From NCBI GenBank assembly GCA_948443805.1, contig CAOJUB010000013.1:1-46239 (forward strand): a stretch of 46,239 bases of DNA, given 5' to 3'. A model generated the notes under the pieces. The model saw nothing but the letters and a program-made list of their open reading frames with translations, was not told the origin of the DNA and made no database searches. The translations under genes were made by a program, and so were the position numbers. Positions within the stretch are counted from its first letter, which is position 1; the number at the start of each line of letters is the position of its first letter. The DNA is from an uncultured Clostridia bacterium (GTDB lineage Bacteria; Bacillota; Clostridia; Oscillospirales; UBA644). This document shows positions 1-8,548 of this stretch, one piece after another.

Positions 1-80
1 GCAAAATTCAGCGGAAGCTGGGCAAAAAGAATCGCAAACAGAAGAACGAAAGAGAAAACGGCTGTTATTTTTTTTGTCAT
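1..80 (-). CDS. N-terminus of a secreted or membrane protein (partial)
   Basis: Only the first 26 codons lie in the window; the gene runs off the left edge. They begin MTKKITAVF and continue into a hydrophobic stretch, which is a typical signal peptide or first membrane segment. The ATG is at 80, preceded by AAAGG about ten bases upstream, and a consensus promoter lies 200 bases upstream on the same strand. The gene points away from the phage-derived cluster on the other strand. No function can be given from this fragment. Confidence 0.6.
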   Translation of the reverse strand, partial: MTKKITAVFSFVLLFAILFAQLPLNF

Positions 81-281
81 GGTTCGATCGTACCTTTCTT
101 TGTCTGGGTTTTCGGAAACAGAATGTTCCGATATGGAAAAAACGACGGCGTTTGCCGGGCGTTTCAGGAAAGATTCAAATGGATTTTCGGCTTTCCCTTA
201 CAGGGAGACCGGTGACTGTGTGGGGAGACATTCGGTGAAATAGAAAAATTGAAGAAAAGAAAGCAAAATTTTCTACTATTT

Positions 282-310
282 ATTATACTGTATATTTTCC
301 TTTTTGTCAA
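282..310 (-). promoter_or_regulatory. Sigma-A promoter for the gene ending at 1
   Basis: On the minus strand TTGACA (310-305) and TATAAT (287-282) are separated by 17 bases. Transcription would start near 275, giving an untranslated leader of about 195 bases. The leader contains a short hairpin (TCCCT-GTA-AGGGA) but I recognise no riboswitch class. Nothing else was seen in the gene-free stretch 81-459. Confidence 0.7.
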
Positions 311-476
311 GTCAAATCAGGAGAAAAGCAAGCGGCTTTTTGGGAACTTTTTGAAATGATTTGTTTCTGTGATAATTCGAGAGGATTTGTCTGTGTTTTT
401 ATTTTATAACTAGAACATATACGAACAAATAATGAATAAAAATTAATAAAACAGCAGAATTGATATAGCGTAAATG

Positions 477-507
477 TGATATAATAGGGGCGCCGGAAAG
501 AAAGGAG
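477..507 (+). promoter_or_regulatory. Extended -10 promoter and ribosome binding site of the phage-like cluster
   Basis: TATAAT at 480-485 is preceded by TG one base upstream (477-478), an extended -10 element. The only -35 candidate, TTGATA at 460-465, is just 14 bases away, so the extended -10 probably carries the promoter. AAAGGAG at 501-507 sits 7 bases before a TTG codon and fixes it as the start of the first gene. The unit seems to have its own promoter and no phage regulator. Confidence 0.5.
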
Positions 508-514
508 CGATTTT

Positions 515-883
515 TTGGCGGAGAGAAAGAAAAAAAGGCGCTGCCGCTATACCAGCCTGATGAAGAATCAGGACAGAATGAAGAAAAAAGTGCTGGAGGA
601 ACTTTGTCATACGGCGTTTGACAGCATGGACAATTATGTTGACCTGACGGAAGAAGAGGGGAAAACGACGGTTCGGCTCCGGCGTTCGGAAATGACGGAT
701 CTCAGCAATGTGAAGGAAATTTCCAGCGGAAAAAACGGGGTGAATGTCAAACTGTACAGCAAGGATCGGGCAATCGACCGGCTGGCGCGGTATCTGGGAA
801 TCTGGAAAGAAAACGCAAAGGAAAACACTGCGGCGGAGTGGGAAGACCTGGAAGCGATTGAGCAGATGGTAAAGAAGACGTGA
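515..883 (+). CDS. Phage terminase small subunit-like protein
   Basis: 122 residues, starting at TTG with AAAGGAG 7 bases upstream. The stretch around residues 65-97 (NVKEISSGKNG, then KLYSKDRAIDRLARYLGIW) matches the C-terminal half typical of Terminase_2 small subunits: a short beta segment followed by a helix ending in a hydrophobic Gly-containing motif. The N-terminus is very basic (MAERKKKRR). Small subunits recognise packaging sites and load the large subunit. The large subunit follows after 16 bases, which supports the call. At 122 residues it is short for the family, so part of the DNA-binding domain may be missing. Confidence 0.65.
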   Translation: MAERKKKRRCRYTSLMKNQDRMKKKVLEELCHTAFDSMDNYVDLTEEEGKTTVRLRRSEMTDLSNVKEISSGKNGVNVKLYSKDRAIDRLARYLGIWKENAKENTAAEWEDLEAIEQMVKKT

Positions 884-899
884 ACAGAAAGGGAAGGAA

Positions 900-2186
900 A
901 TGATTCGGTTCAAAGAATTTTCGGAAGCGCACAAAGAGTATATTTCAAAATGTGCTTTTTCTACGTTTAACATTGCGGAGGGGGCGGTGCGGTCGGGAAA
1001 GACGATCGCGAATCTGCTGGCTTTTGCTTTTGAATTGGAAAAGACGCCGGATACCCTTCATTTGGCGAGCGGGGTGACGCTTTCCGCCGCGCGGCTGAAT
1101 CTTGGCGACTGCAACGGTTTCGGGCTGGAACATCTTTTCCGCGGACGGTGCCGCTGGGGGCGGTATAACGGCTGCGAGAGTCTGTATATCCGAACGAAAA
1201 CAGGGCGGAAGGTGGTTCTGTTTACCGGCGGCGGCTTATCGGATAGTTATAAGAAAATCCGGGGGAATTCATATGGCATGTGGATTGCCACCGAGGTGAA
1301 CAAACATTATTTATCCAATGACGATACCTCGTTTCTCAATGAGGCGTTCAACCGCCAGCTGGCTGCGGAGAACCGAAAAATTTTTTGGGATTTGAATCCG
1401 GATTATCCTACGCATCCGATTTATACGGAGTATATTGATAAATATCTTTCTTTGGGGATGCCGGTTAATTACCGGCGGTTTACGATGGCGGACAATTTAT
1501 CGATCAGCGAGAAGCGCCGGCAGGAGATTGAAGCGCAGTATGATCCCGGAAGCGTATGGTACAAGCGTTCGATATTAGGGCTTCGTGTGGCGGCGGAGGG
1601 ACTGATATTCCGGCAATTTGCCGATTCCCCGGAACGGTGGATTTGTTCTTCGCCGCCGGAGGATATTGAATTTATTTCGATCGGCGGAGATTATGGCGGA
1701 AATCTTTCGAAAACGGTGTTTGTCGCAACGGGAATCCGGAAAAATTTCGCAGGGGTTTGCGTGCTGCGGTCGCATAAAGTGGCGGGGGAAAAGGGGGAAA
1801 TTTCTCCCGGAAAGATTGAATCGGAGTTCCTTGATTTTGTCCGAAGCCTTTCGGTGTTTCCCTGGCCGGTTTTCTATGCCTTTATGGATGGAGAGGGGCA
1901 GTATCTGACCAACGGGATAGTTCGGGCATCGGCAGAAGCAGGGCTTTCGCTGCGAATTGGGGATTGCCGGAAAAACCGGATTGTAGACCGAATTGCCTGT
2001 AAGTCCCGGCTGATTGCAGAGAATCGATGGAAGGCGCTGGAGGGATGCCGGGAGGTGATTGATTCCACGGCAACGCAGGTTTGGGATCCGAAAAATCCGG
2101 ACCGGCGGCTTGACAATGGTTCCCGTGATATTGATACTGCCGATGCAGAAGAGTATTCATGGGAAGCGTTTATGAAAAAATTTTAA
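900..2186 (+). CDS. Phage terminase large subunit (TerL)
   Basis: 428 residues. The Walker A loop is EGAVRSGKT at residues 27-35, in the style of PBSX/SPP1-type terminases. The ATPase half is followed by an RNase H-like nuclease half with spaced acidic clusters: GGDYGG, then MDGEGQY, then the late DIDTADAEE. This is the motor that pumps DNA into the prohead and cuts it. Length is normal and the reading frame is intact, with no sign of decay. ATG at 900 is preceded by GGGAAGG. It lies between the small terminase and the portal, the standard phage order. Confidence 0.9.
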   Translation: MIRFKEFSEAHKEYISKCAFSTFNIAEGAVRSGKTIANLLAFAFELEKTPDTLHLASGVTLSAARLNLGDCNGFGLEHLFRGRCRWGRYNGCESLYIRTKTGRKVVLFTGGGLSDSYKKIRGNSYGMWIATEVNKHYLSNDDTSFLNEAFNRQLAAENRKIFWDLNPDYPTHPIYTEYIDKYLSLGMPVNYRRFTMADNLSISEKRRQEIEAQYDPGSVWYKRSILGLRVAAEGLIFRQFADSPERWICSSPPEDIEFISIGGDYGGNLSKTVFVATGIRKNFAGVCVLRSHKVAGEKGEISPGKIESEFLDFVRSLSVFPWPVFYAFMDGEGQYLTNGIVRASAEAGLSLRIGDCRKNRIVDRIACKSRLIAENRWKALEGCREVIDSTATQVWDPKNPDRRLDNGSRDIDTADAEEYSWEAFMKKF

Positions 2187-2203
2187 TGTATGGGAGGGGT
2201 TCC

Positions 2204-3643
2204 ATGCTGAATATGGAACAAATTTTTGAGTATCTGCGGAAAGAATACCGCTCTTCACCGCCGGACCCTGTTTTTTACCGGACGGTCGAAACCTGGAACG
2301 ACTGGTACCGGGGGACTGACGAGAGTTTTCACCGGATGACGGTGAATAATGGGATCACGACCGGGGAACGGGAGATGTTCCGGCTGCACATGGCGAAAAA
2401 GGTCGCGGAGGACTGGGCGAATATGCTGTTGAATGAGAAAACGAATATTGTGCTTGACGACAGCGTTTCTTCAGAATTTTTGCAGGGAACAGACGGCTGC
2501 GGCGGCGTTTTCGGAGAAAACGATTTCTGGACCCGGGCGAACCGGCTTCTGGAGAAGGTTTTTGCGTTGGGAACCGGTGCGGTGGTTCTTTATTTGGATC
2601 ATGCCGCGATTTCTTCCGATGGGAGTTTGCTTTCGTCTCCGGAAGCGAAGATCCGGCTGGATTTTTTGCCTGCGCAGGCGGTGATTCCTCTGTCCTGCCA
2701 GGGGGACGTTGTGTATGAAGCCGCTTTTGTCAGTGAAGTCAGCGAATGCGATGGGAAATATATTTATTTGCAGATTCACCGAAAGGAAAAGGACGGCTAT
2801 GTGATTGTCAGCCGCTATTTCCGGAACGATTCGGGAAAGCTGACCGAAGCGGCGCTGCCTGCCGGCCTGTCGCCGGTAATCCGAACCGGAAGCGGTATTC
2901 CGTGGTTTTGTATTTTCCGGCCGAATATTGTGAACACGCTGAATCCCGACTGCGGAATGGGTATGTCGGTATTTGCGAACAGCATTGACGTTCTGAAAGG
3001 GATCGATTTGTGCTACGACAGCCTGAACACCGAATTTTATTTGGGACGGAAGATGGTTTTTATGCGAAAGGATTTGCTTGCCAAGGATGAAAGCGGGTTG
3101 TTCTTTCCGCCGCAGGACGCAAAGCGTCAGCTGTTTATGTATATCGGTGACAAGGCGTTCGACGGGGATATGGTGCCGAAGGAATTCAATCCGGTTTTGC
3201 GGGTGGACGAGCATATCCAGGCGTTGCAGCAGCAGTTGAATCTGCTGTCTTCCAAATGCGGATTCGGCGAGCGGTTTTACCGGTTTACTTCCGGCACAGT
3301 CATTACGGCGACGCAGATTGTCAGTGAAAATTCAAACCTTTACCGGAGTATCAAAAAACATGAGATCGCAATAGAGAAACCGTTGATTTCGATTACAAGA
3401 GCGATACTTGACGTGGCGAAAAACAAGCTGGGCAAGCGGGTCAACAGCGATGCCTGTATCAGTATTGCTTTTGACGACAGCGTGGTGGAGGACAAGGCGG
3501 CGGAACAGACGAGAGACCTGGAGCTACTGCGGCAGGGCGTAATGCAGAAATGGGAATTTCGAATGAAGTATTTTGGGGAAGATGAGACGAAAGCCAAAGA
3601 AATGACAGGGTTTTTGGCTGCGACCCCAGAATGGAACCAATAA
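2204..3643 (+). CDS. Phage portal protein, SPP1 Gp6-like
   Basis: 479 residues from ATG 2204, chosen because GGGAGGGGT lies directly upstream; an in-frame ATG at 2159 overlaps the terminase and has no ribosome binding site. The C-terminal portion carries the family hallmark ATQIVSENSNLYRSIKKHE, as in SPP1 Gp6-like portals, and the N-terminal YRGTDESFH region fits too. The portal forms the dodecameric ring through which DNA enters the capsid. The minor head protein that usually follows this portal type is absent: the coat gene comes next, 39 bases downstream. Confidence 0.87.
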   Translation: MLNMEQIFEYLRKEYRSSPPDPVFYRTVETWNDWYRGTDESFHRMTVNNGITTGEREMFRLHMAKKVAEDWANMLLNEKTNIVLDDSVSSEFLQGTDGCGGVFGENDFWTRANRLLEKVFALGTGAVVLYLDHAAISSDGSLLSSPEAKIRLDFLPAQAVIPLSCQGDVVYEAAFVSEVSECDGKYIYLQIHRKEKDGYVIVSRYFRNDSGKLTEAALPAGLSPVIRTGSGIPWFCIFRPNIVNTLNPDCGMGMSVFANSIDVLKGIDLCYDSLNTEFYLGRKMVFMRKDLLAKDESGLFFPPQDAKRQLFMYIGDKAFDGDMVPKEFNPVLRVDEHIQALQQQLNLLSSKCGFGERFYRFTSGTVITATQIVSENSNLYRSIKKHEIAIEKPLISITRAILDVAKNKLGKRVNSDACISIAFDDSVVEDKAAEQTRDLELLRQGVMQKWEFRMKYFGEDETKAKEMTGFLAATPEWNQ

Positions 3644-3682
3644 CAAAAATGATTGTATTATCAGAAAGGATGGAGATCATCA

Positions 3683-4798
3683 ATGGCAAATCAATTTATA
3701 TCAATTCAGGATATTGCACGATCGGCTTTGCCGATTCTTCGGAATAATCTGATTTTTCCGGCGCTTGCCTATACGGATTATTCCAATGATTTCAGCAAGA
3801 AAGGAGATACCGTTCAGGTAAAAAAACCTCCGGTGTATGTGGCAGATGAGTTTTCTTCCCAGATTACCGTGCAGGATGTCAAGGAAGAAAGCGTGTTGGT
3901 GAAGCTGGATAAAATAGCTGACGTTTCGGTCACGCTGACCGCCAAGGAGATGGCGCTGAACCTGGAGGATTTTTCAAAGCAGGTCATCGAACCTGCGGCG
4001 GTTGCCCTTGCGGAAAAAATAAATGCCGACGGACTGGCGCTGTATGAAGATATTCCGTATTGCTGCGGAACGGCGGGAACGGCACCGTCTTCGATCGATG
4101 TTTTTGCGGAAGCTTCGAAAGTACTGAATGACAATAAAGCGCCGACGACGAAACGAAGCGCCGTCTGGAACAGTGAAGCGCTGCTGAATTTTCAGAAGAT
4201 TCCGGCGATTATCAATGCCGAAAAATCCGGCAGCACCAGCGCACTCAGGGAAGGGAGCGTCGGACGGGTCATCGGGCTGGATAATTATATGTCGCAGCAG
4301 GTTTGCAATCATGTTTCCGGCGGGCTTTCAGCCAAAGGCGGTGAATTGCAGACATCTTCCATTTCTCCTGCCGACAGTGTTGTTCTGATACTCCAGGCTT
4401 CGTCCGGCGGGCAGCTTACCGGAACGGTGAAAAAGGGGGATCTGCTGGTCGTCGATGGTCAGAGCCATGTTGTTACCACTGTTTTGAACTGCAGCAGTTC
4501 GGTTGCAACGGTTCGGGTTTATCCTGCTTTTAAAAAAAATATAGCAGCGGAAACAAAAGTTCAGATGATCGGTGACCATGCGGCGAATCTTGCTTTTCAT
4601 AAGAATGCGTTCGGTTTTGTTACCAGACCGCTGGAACGGGCGAGAGGAGCTGAAAGCTATGTAACCTCTTTTGGCGGACTGACGCTGCGGGTAACGATGG
4701 GCTATGACATCATAACGAAAAAACAGACGCTTTCGATTGACACATTATACGGTTTCAAGACTCTTTATCCGGAATTGGCGGTCCGGATTCTGGGCTGA
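3683..4798 (+). CDS. Major capsid protein, P22 coat-like
   Basis: 371 residues from ATG 3683 (GGAG eleven bases upstream). The N-terminal region (SIQDIARSALPILRNNL), the E-loop-like block GDTVQVKKPP and the late segment NLAFHKNAFGFVTRPL match the P22 coat family (HK97 fold). A beta-rich insertion at about residues 215-300 corresponds to the accessory domain of that family. It would form the capsid shell. P22-type coats normally need a scaffolding protein encoded just upstream; none is there, and the scaffold-like gene lies 2.9 kb downstream at 7689. The frame is intact. Confidence 0.85.
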   Translation: MANQFISIQDIARSALPILRNNLIFPALAYTDYSNDFSKKGDTVQVKKPPVYVADEFSSQITVQDVKEESVLVKLDKIADVSVTLTAKEMALNLEDFSKQVIEPAAVALAEKINADGLALYEDIPYCCGTAGTAPSSIDVFAEASKVLNDNKAPTTKRSAVWNSEALLNFQKIPAIINAEKSGSTSALREGSVGRVIGLDNYMSQQVCNHVSGGLSAKGGELQTSSISPADSVVLILQASSGGQLTGTVKKGDLLVVDGQSHVVTTVLNCSSSVATVRVYPAFKKNIAAETKVQMIGDHAANLAFHKNAFGFVTRPLERARGAESYVTSFGGLTLRVTMGYDIITKKQTLSIDTLYGFKTLYPELAVRILG

Positions 4799-4825
4799 CA
4801 AAAAAACGGAGAGAGGGATCGATTG

Positions 4826-5203
4826 ATGGCGTATATCAATGAACTCTACTACATGACACAGTATATGGGTTCCGACGTCGACCTGTCGGAATTCAGAAAA
4901 CTTGCCGAACGGGCTTCGGAAATGATTGACCTGCTGACGCATGGAAAAAGCGCTTCTTTTTCGAAGGAGGAACTGCCGGAAGCCGTGAAAAAGGCGGTGG
5001 CAGCGCAGGTGGAGTATTTAGCGCGTCATGGGGGAATGAAGGCTTATACCGGCTTCCCTGAGGGCGATATTTTCAAAGAAACGATCGGCGGATACAGTTA
5101 TGAGAAAACCGGGAAAACGCCGGTTACGATCGGCGGAATCCCGGTTTCGCCGCTGGCGGTTTCTTATCTTGATTCGGAGGGACTGCGGTGCGGACTGATT
5201 TGA
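4826..5203 (+). CDS. Head-tail connector-like protein
   Basis: 125 residues from ATG 4826 behind GAGAGGGA. It is largely helical, with an early segment containing DLSEFRKLAERASEMIDLLT, then a linker and a short beta-rich end. Size, helical build and position just after the coat gene fit the Gp6/Gp15-type connectors that sit beneath the portal. The assignment is by context and shape; no diagnostic motif is visible. Confidence 0.55.
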   Translation: MAYINELYYMTQYMGSDVDLSEFRKLAERASEMIDLLTHGKSASFSKEELPEAVKKAVAAQVEYLARHGGMKAYTGFPEGDIFKETIGGYSYEKTGKTPVTIGGIPVSPLAVSYLDSEGLRCGLI

Positions 5204-5227
5204 AAAAGTGCGGGAAAGGGGATTTGA

Positions 5228-5689
5228 ATGGCGTTATCGAAAGAACTGTTATGCCATACGGTAACGGTTTTTAACCGGTTGGAGGACGACGACGGGACGG
5301 AGCGACTCCGCGGCATCTGGCTCAAAAATGTTCGGATTGAACAGCGGATCGGTATTTTTCAGCAGAAAGACGGGCAGTTTTCTCATGATACGTTCAAGCT
5401 TTTCGCCGATCCGGAAATAACGGAAGCCTGTCGGGTGGATACGAAGTTAGAATATTGGGAAAAACAGAGTTTTTCCTATTCGCCGTTTTCTTTTAAAATG
5501 ACCCATTGGACATTTGCGGAAGGCGATTATCTGATACCGAAAGAAGTTTCCCTTTTGCAGGAGGATGAAGAACTGGACGACATCCGGAAGTATGAGCAGG
5601 TATTTGTGATCAATTCGGTCAATCCGGTATATGCGGGAAAGAGGCTGCATCATTGGGAGGTGAGCGGGCGTGGGCGTATCCTTGAATAA
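5228..5689 (+). CDS. Head completion or head-tail joining protein (hypothetical)
   Basis: 153 residues, beta-rich, starting MALSKELLCHTVTVFNRL. I see no recognisable motif. The second gene after the coat in siphovirus-type clusters is commonly a head-closure protein, and the opening (a short lead, then a strand describing a reagent-like nucleotide-binding fold is not seen) does not contradict this. The end overlaps the next start by 20 bases, so translation is probably coupled. Function is inferred from position only. Confidence 0.5.
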   Translation: MALSKELLCHTVTVFNRLEDDDGTERLRGIWLKNVRIEQRIGIFQQKDGQFSHDTFKLFADPEITEACRVDTKLEYWEKQSFSYSPFSFKMTHWTFAEGDYLIPKEVSLLQEDEELDDIRKYEQVFVINSVNPVYAGKRLHHWEVSGRGRILE

Positions 5690-6107
5690 ATCGCTTCTGC
5701 GGCGGATTTGTGCGTATTTAAACGCCAGATTCTCCGGTATTCTTGACGACGGGCTTCGTTTCCGACCCGGCCAGCTTCTGAAAGACGGGGGGCATGTCGC
5801 AGTATTTCCGGAGGGCTTTTGCGACCGGGTCGATTTTGTGGACGGCGGGATTCGGGAAAGTTTCTTGTTTACGCTGATGATGCGGACGGTAGGAGACCGG
5901 TCGGAAAGCCGGTATAGAGTTTGTGAAATTCTGGATTATATCGTGGCGAACTTAAAAGAAGCCGAAGATTTTACACCCGGAGACGAATATGATTTTTTGT
6001 ATTTTGACGTCCGCACCGGGTTCCGGTTGGTTTCCCGCGGGATTAACGGCGACGAGGTGTATGCGGTAAAAATGCTGGCGCGCTATGACCGGAAGGGGGC
6101 TTGGTAA
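5670..6107 (+). CDS. Tail terminator or minor capsid-like protein (hypothetical)
   Basis: 145 residues from GTG 5670, preceded by GGGAGGT. It overlaps the preceding gene by 20 bases and its stop overlaps the next start (TAATG). The mixed alpha/beta protein has an N-terminal helix (LLRRICAYLNARF) followed by strands and a helix (RYRVCEILDYIVANLK), which resembles the compact fold of tail terminators in size and layout. No conserved motif decides it. The tight overlaps show that this block is translated as one unit. Confidence 0.45.
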   Translation: MGVSLNKSLLRRICAYLNARFSGILDDGLRFRPGQLLKDGGHVAVFPEGFCDRVDFVDGGIRESFLFTLMMRTVGDRSESRYRVCEILDYIVANLKEAEDFTPGDEYDFLYFDVRTGFRLVSRGINGDEVYAVKMLARYDRKGAW

Positions 6108-6550
6108 TGTTCCGGTATTATATCAACATCACCCCATCGTCTTCCCTCGCGGCATACCGTCCGCTCGGCCGTTGGATGACTGAGTTTTCCGAAAAAGAGG
6201 ATCCTCAGATTTTTTCAGGACGCTATTGGGAAAGTAATAATTTTTTTTATGAAACAACGGGGTGTCGGTCTCGTTTGTGTTTTAAAGGGTTTCTGAAAAA
6301 AAATGATCCGGTGGGTATGTTTCTTGCATCCTTTGCCCGGAAGACTGGAAAAAACTGCGAGGCAACAGTTGTTCAGATCAATGAAAACTCTTCCCCGCAG
6401 AACGGCGTTTATTATGCGTATTTCTGGACGGCTGCCGTGAAAATAACAGAAATTACCCGGGCGGGAAGAGAAACGCGGATAGAGGGCGAACTTCTTCTTT
6501 CGGGAGAGCAGACGCTCGGCCGGTTTCAGCTGCCGGAGGCCGGTTTGTAA
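6107..6550 (+). CDS. Possible tail tube protein (hypothetical)
   Basis: 147 residues from ATG 6107, chosen because GGAAGGGGG lies 7 bases upstream; the TTG at 6101 is too close to it. The protein is beta-rich and ends in a strand pattern (TRIEGELLLSGEQTLGRF) reminiscent of tail tube proteins, which finish with alternating strands around a Gly turn. Its place before a tail hub gene supports this. Identity is uncertain; a minor head protein is an alternative. Confidence 0.4.
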   Translation: MFRYYINITPSSSLAAYRPLGRWMTEFSEKEDPQIFSGRYWESNNFFYETTGCRSRLCFKGFLKKNDPVGMFLASFARKTGKNCEATVVQINENSSPQNGVYYAYFWTAAVKITEITRAGRETRIEGELLLSGEQTLGRFQLPEAGL

Positions 6551-6575
6551 ATACGGTGCAAGGAGAGAAAAAAGA

Positions 6576-7628
6576 GTGAAAATTACAGTTCATGGGGTGG
6601 ATATCAGTTCGTTTCTTCTGACCGACAGCTTTCTGCTGGACCGGTATGGGGCAAACCGGAGTTCGTTTTCCTTTGCACTGGCCGTGTTTTCTGATTCGGG
6701 GAAAAGCAGCCCCGTTATAGAAGCTGGGATGGAGGTAAAACTGTACGGCGATGAAGAAACGGTTGTCTGGGGCGGCGTAGTGGACCGTCTTTCGGTCTTC
6801 AAACGGAGCGGGAGACTTCGGGAGTTTCGGGTTTCATGCTATGGCTATGAGCAGATTCTTTACCGGCTTGCGATTGAACCTTTTTATGCGAAAGCCGCCA
6901 ATGTCGGCCGCGCAGCGCAGGTTCTTTTTACAAGATATCTTTTGCCGGAAGGGTTGAAAGCGTCGGCTGGAAATTTCAGTATGTCCGGCACGATTACGGA
7001 ATATGCAAGCGGAAAGTGGAAAATGCTTTTCCGGGTTTTCGACGAGCTGGCGGATTTGTACGGCCATTGCTGGTGGGTGGATCAACAGAAAAACTTTTTC
7101 TTTCGGGATTCCATGCCGGCAACCGAGACCGGAAACCGCCTGCGGCCGGACGGGCAGTCCACTTTCTCGTATTGCGATTTGGTATTCCGGAAAAAAATCG
7201 GAAGCTACCGGAATTGCCAGGTGGCTTCCGACCGGGGAATGGTGTTCGGGGTGGCGGAAAACGCTGCGGAAATTGCAAAAATGGAGCCCTATTTGGGAAC
7301 CGGAAAGTATTACGGAATCATGGAAAGTTCTCATATTGAATCGGCGGCGCAGGCGGCGGGAATGGCGGAAAATCTTTTGCAGAAAGCAGAAGGAATGCCG
7401 GAGAGCGTGCAATTTTGTTCGGATGATTACTGTCCCGCGCTCTTTGAGATTTTGCGGGTGCAGGGAGCGGAATATGGTTATCCGAATTTGACGCGGTTTT
7501 TTATTTCCCGCGTGCAGTCCCGTTTTTCCGAAGGGAAATGGACCCATCGGATTCTTGCCGAACGGATGACTGCCGGCATTATTCGTCCGGCAAGGATAAA
7601 AGAGCTTCATTTTTATGAAGAGAATTAA
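6576..7628 (+). CDS. Phage tail hub / baseplate-like protein
   Basis: 350 residues from GTG 6576, with AAGGAG upstream. It opens with a beta-rich domain (MKITVHGVDISSFL, then a ring-type segment around VVWGGVVDRLSVF), the pattern seen in phage late-control D / XkdQ-type hub proteins that cap the tail tube. A helical middle (FRVFDELADLYGHCWWV) follows, again as in hub proteins. It would sit at the distal tail end. No tape-measure gene lies upstream, although hub genes normally follow one. Confidence 0.6.
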   Translation: MKITVHGVDISSFLLTDSFLLDRYGANRSSFSFALAVFSDSGKSSPVIEAGMEVKLYGDEETVVWGGVVDRLSVFKRSGRLREFRVSCYGYEQILYRLAIEPFYAKAANVGRAAQVLFTRYLLPEGLKASAGNFSMSGTITEYASGKWKMLFRVFDELADLYGHCWWVDQQKNFFFRDSMPATETGNRLRPDGQSTFSYCDLVFRKKIGSYRNCQVASDRGMVFGVAENAAEIAKMEPYLGTGKYYGIMESSHIESAAQAAGMAENLLQKAEGMPESVQFCSDDYCPALFEILRVQGAEYGYPNLTRFFISRVQSRFSEGKWTHRILAERMTAGIIRPARIKELHFYEEN

Positions 7629-7688
7629 AAATACGTCCGGGGAGACCGGACTTTGCACAGCCGCAAAGCGGCGGAAGGGAGAGAACCT

Positions 7689-8012
7689 ATGGAAAAGGAA
7701 ACAGAACTGCTTCGGGAAGAATTTCAGCGAAGAGAAGAAGAGCATAAAATTGAGTTGGCGCTGGCCAAAAACCGGGTGAGAAATATCAAAGCCGCAATGG
7801 CGATTCTGCAGCCGGAAAAAATAGCCAAGGGAGAAGACGGCGAGGCGGATATTGACGGTTATATCGCCGATTTCAGAAAAGAAAACAGCTGGCTTTTTGA
7901 AAACGACGGCTATACCGTGTCGACGGCCAGGCCGCATGGCCGGGCGGAAAGCCGAAGTTATGATAAAATGAGTGATGAAGAATTTTATCGTACGGTGATG
8001 GGAGAGATTTGA
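7689..8012 (+). CDS. Phage scaffold-like protein (GP20 type)
   Basis: 107 residues from ATG 7689 (AAGGGAG 7 bases upstream). A charged coiled-coil N-terminus (about residues 1-30) leads into ALAKNRVRNIKAAMAIL, then DGEADIDGYIADFRKENSWL. This matches the layout of phage GP20 scaffolds: a coil, a repeat with Asn-X-Lys-Ala, a Leu-Asp/Glu segment, and an Asp-Gly loop before a Phe-containing end. Scaffolds template capsid assembly and are usually encoded directly before the coat gene; here the gene follows the tail hub and precedes the lysin. It could instead be an unrelated coiled-coil protein. Confidence 0.55.
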   Translation: MEKETELLREEFQRREEEHKIELALAKNRVRNIKAAMAILQPEKIAKGEDGEADIDGYIADFRKENSWLFENDGYTVSTARPHGRAESRSYDKMSDEEFYRTVMGEI

Positions 8013-8025
8013 CGGAGGGCTGCCT

Positions 8026-8547
8026 GTGAAAAATCTGACTATGATTCTTTCACCGAACCGGACGTCGAGAAAGGGGTCGGTTCCGGATGTGATCTGCTGC
8101 CATCAATCAAATGCGCCGATACAGGATCGGCTGCGCGTTTATTCTGATCCGAAAAGCATGGAATCGGTGCATTTTGCCGTGGCAAAATCGGGAGCGGTAT
8201 ATCAGATTGCGGAAATCGGGTTTTCGGCTATGGCTTTTCCTCATCCCGAAGAAGAGCCGCTTTGTCGGACCGTAAGGGAACGTCTGGCGGCGCCCGACCG
8301 GTATACGGTTTCGGTAGAATTTGAAAATGAAAAATCGGGGATTCTGACGATCGCGCAATATCGGGCAGGGTTGGAGGTTTTTCTTTCGGTCATTGACGGA
8401 ATCCGGAAAATTTACGGCGGTTTTCTGCTGGATCGGGAACATTTTATCGGTCACTATGAGATAGAGCCTTCGGAGGCTCCAAACTGTCCGGGAATCGATT
8501 TCCCGCTGAACCGGTATCTTGCCGACCTGAAAAAAATCCTTGGATAA
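8026..8547 (+). CDS. N-acetylmuramoyl-L-alanine amidase (Amidase_2 fold)
   Basis: 173 residues from GTG 8026. The zinc ligands expected for the T7-lysozyme-like amidase fold are visible: His in VICCHQS near the N-terminus, and His then Cys in GHYEIEPSEAPNCPG near the C-terminus. The HFAVAKSGAVYQIAE strand pair between them is typical. It cuts the amide bond between muramic acid and the stem peptide and is the probable lysin of the cluster. It has no signal peptide and no cell-wall-binding domain. No holin is encoded on this strand. A strong terminator follows 2 bases later. Confidence 0.82.
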   Translation: MKNLTMILSPNRTSRKGSVPDVICCHQSNAPIQDRLRVYSDPKSMESVHFAVAKSGAVYQIAEIGFSAMAFPHPEEEPLCRTVRERLAAPDRYTVSVEFENEKSGILTIAQYRAGLEVFLSVIDGIRKIYGGFLLDREHFIGHYEIEPSEAPNCPGIDFPLNRYLADLKKILG

Positions 8548-8548
8548 G

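Noticed and set aside
6834-7937. 367-residue open frame opposite the tail hub and scaffold genes
   Set aside because: Basic, Arg/Phe/His-rich composition of an antisense frame; no start signal.
515-8547. Complete inducible prophage
   Set aside because: No integrase, lysogeny control, replication, tape measure or fibre genes are visible, and no attachment repeats were noticed.
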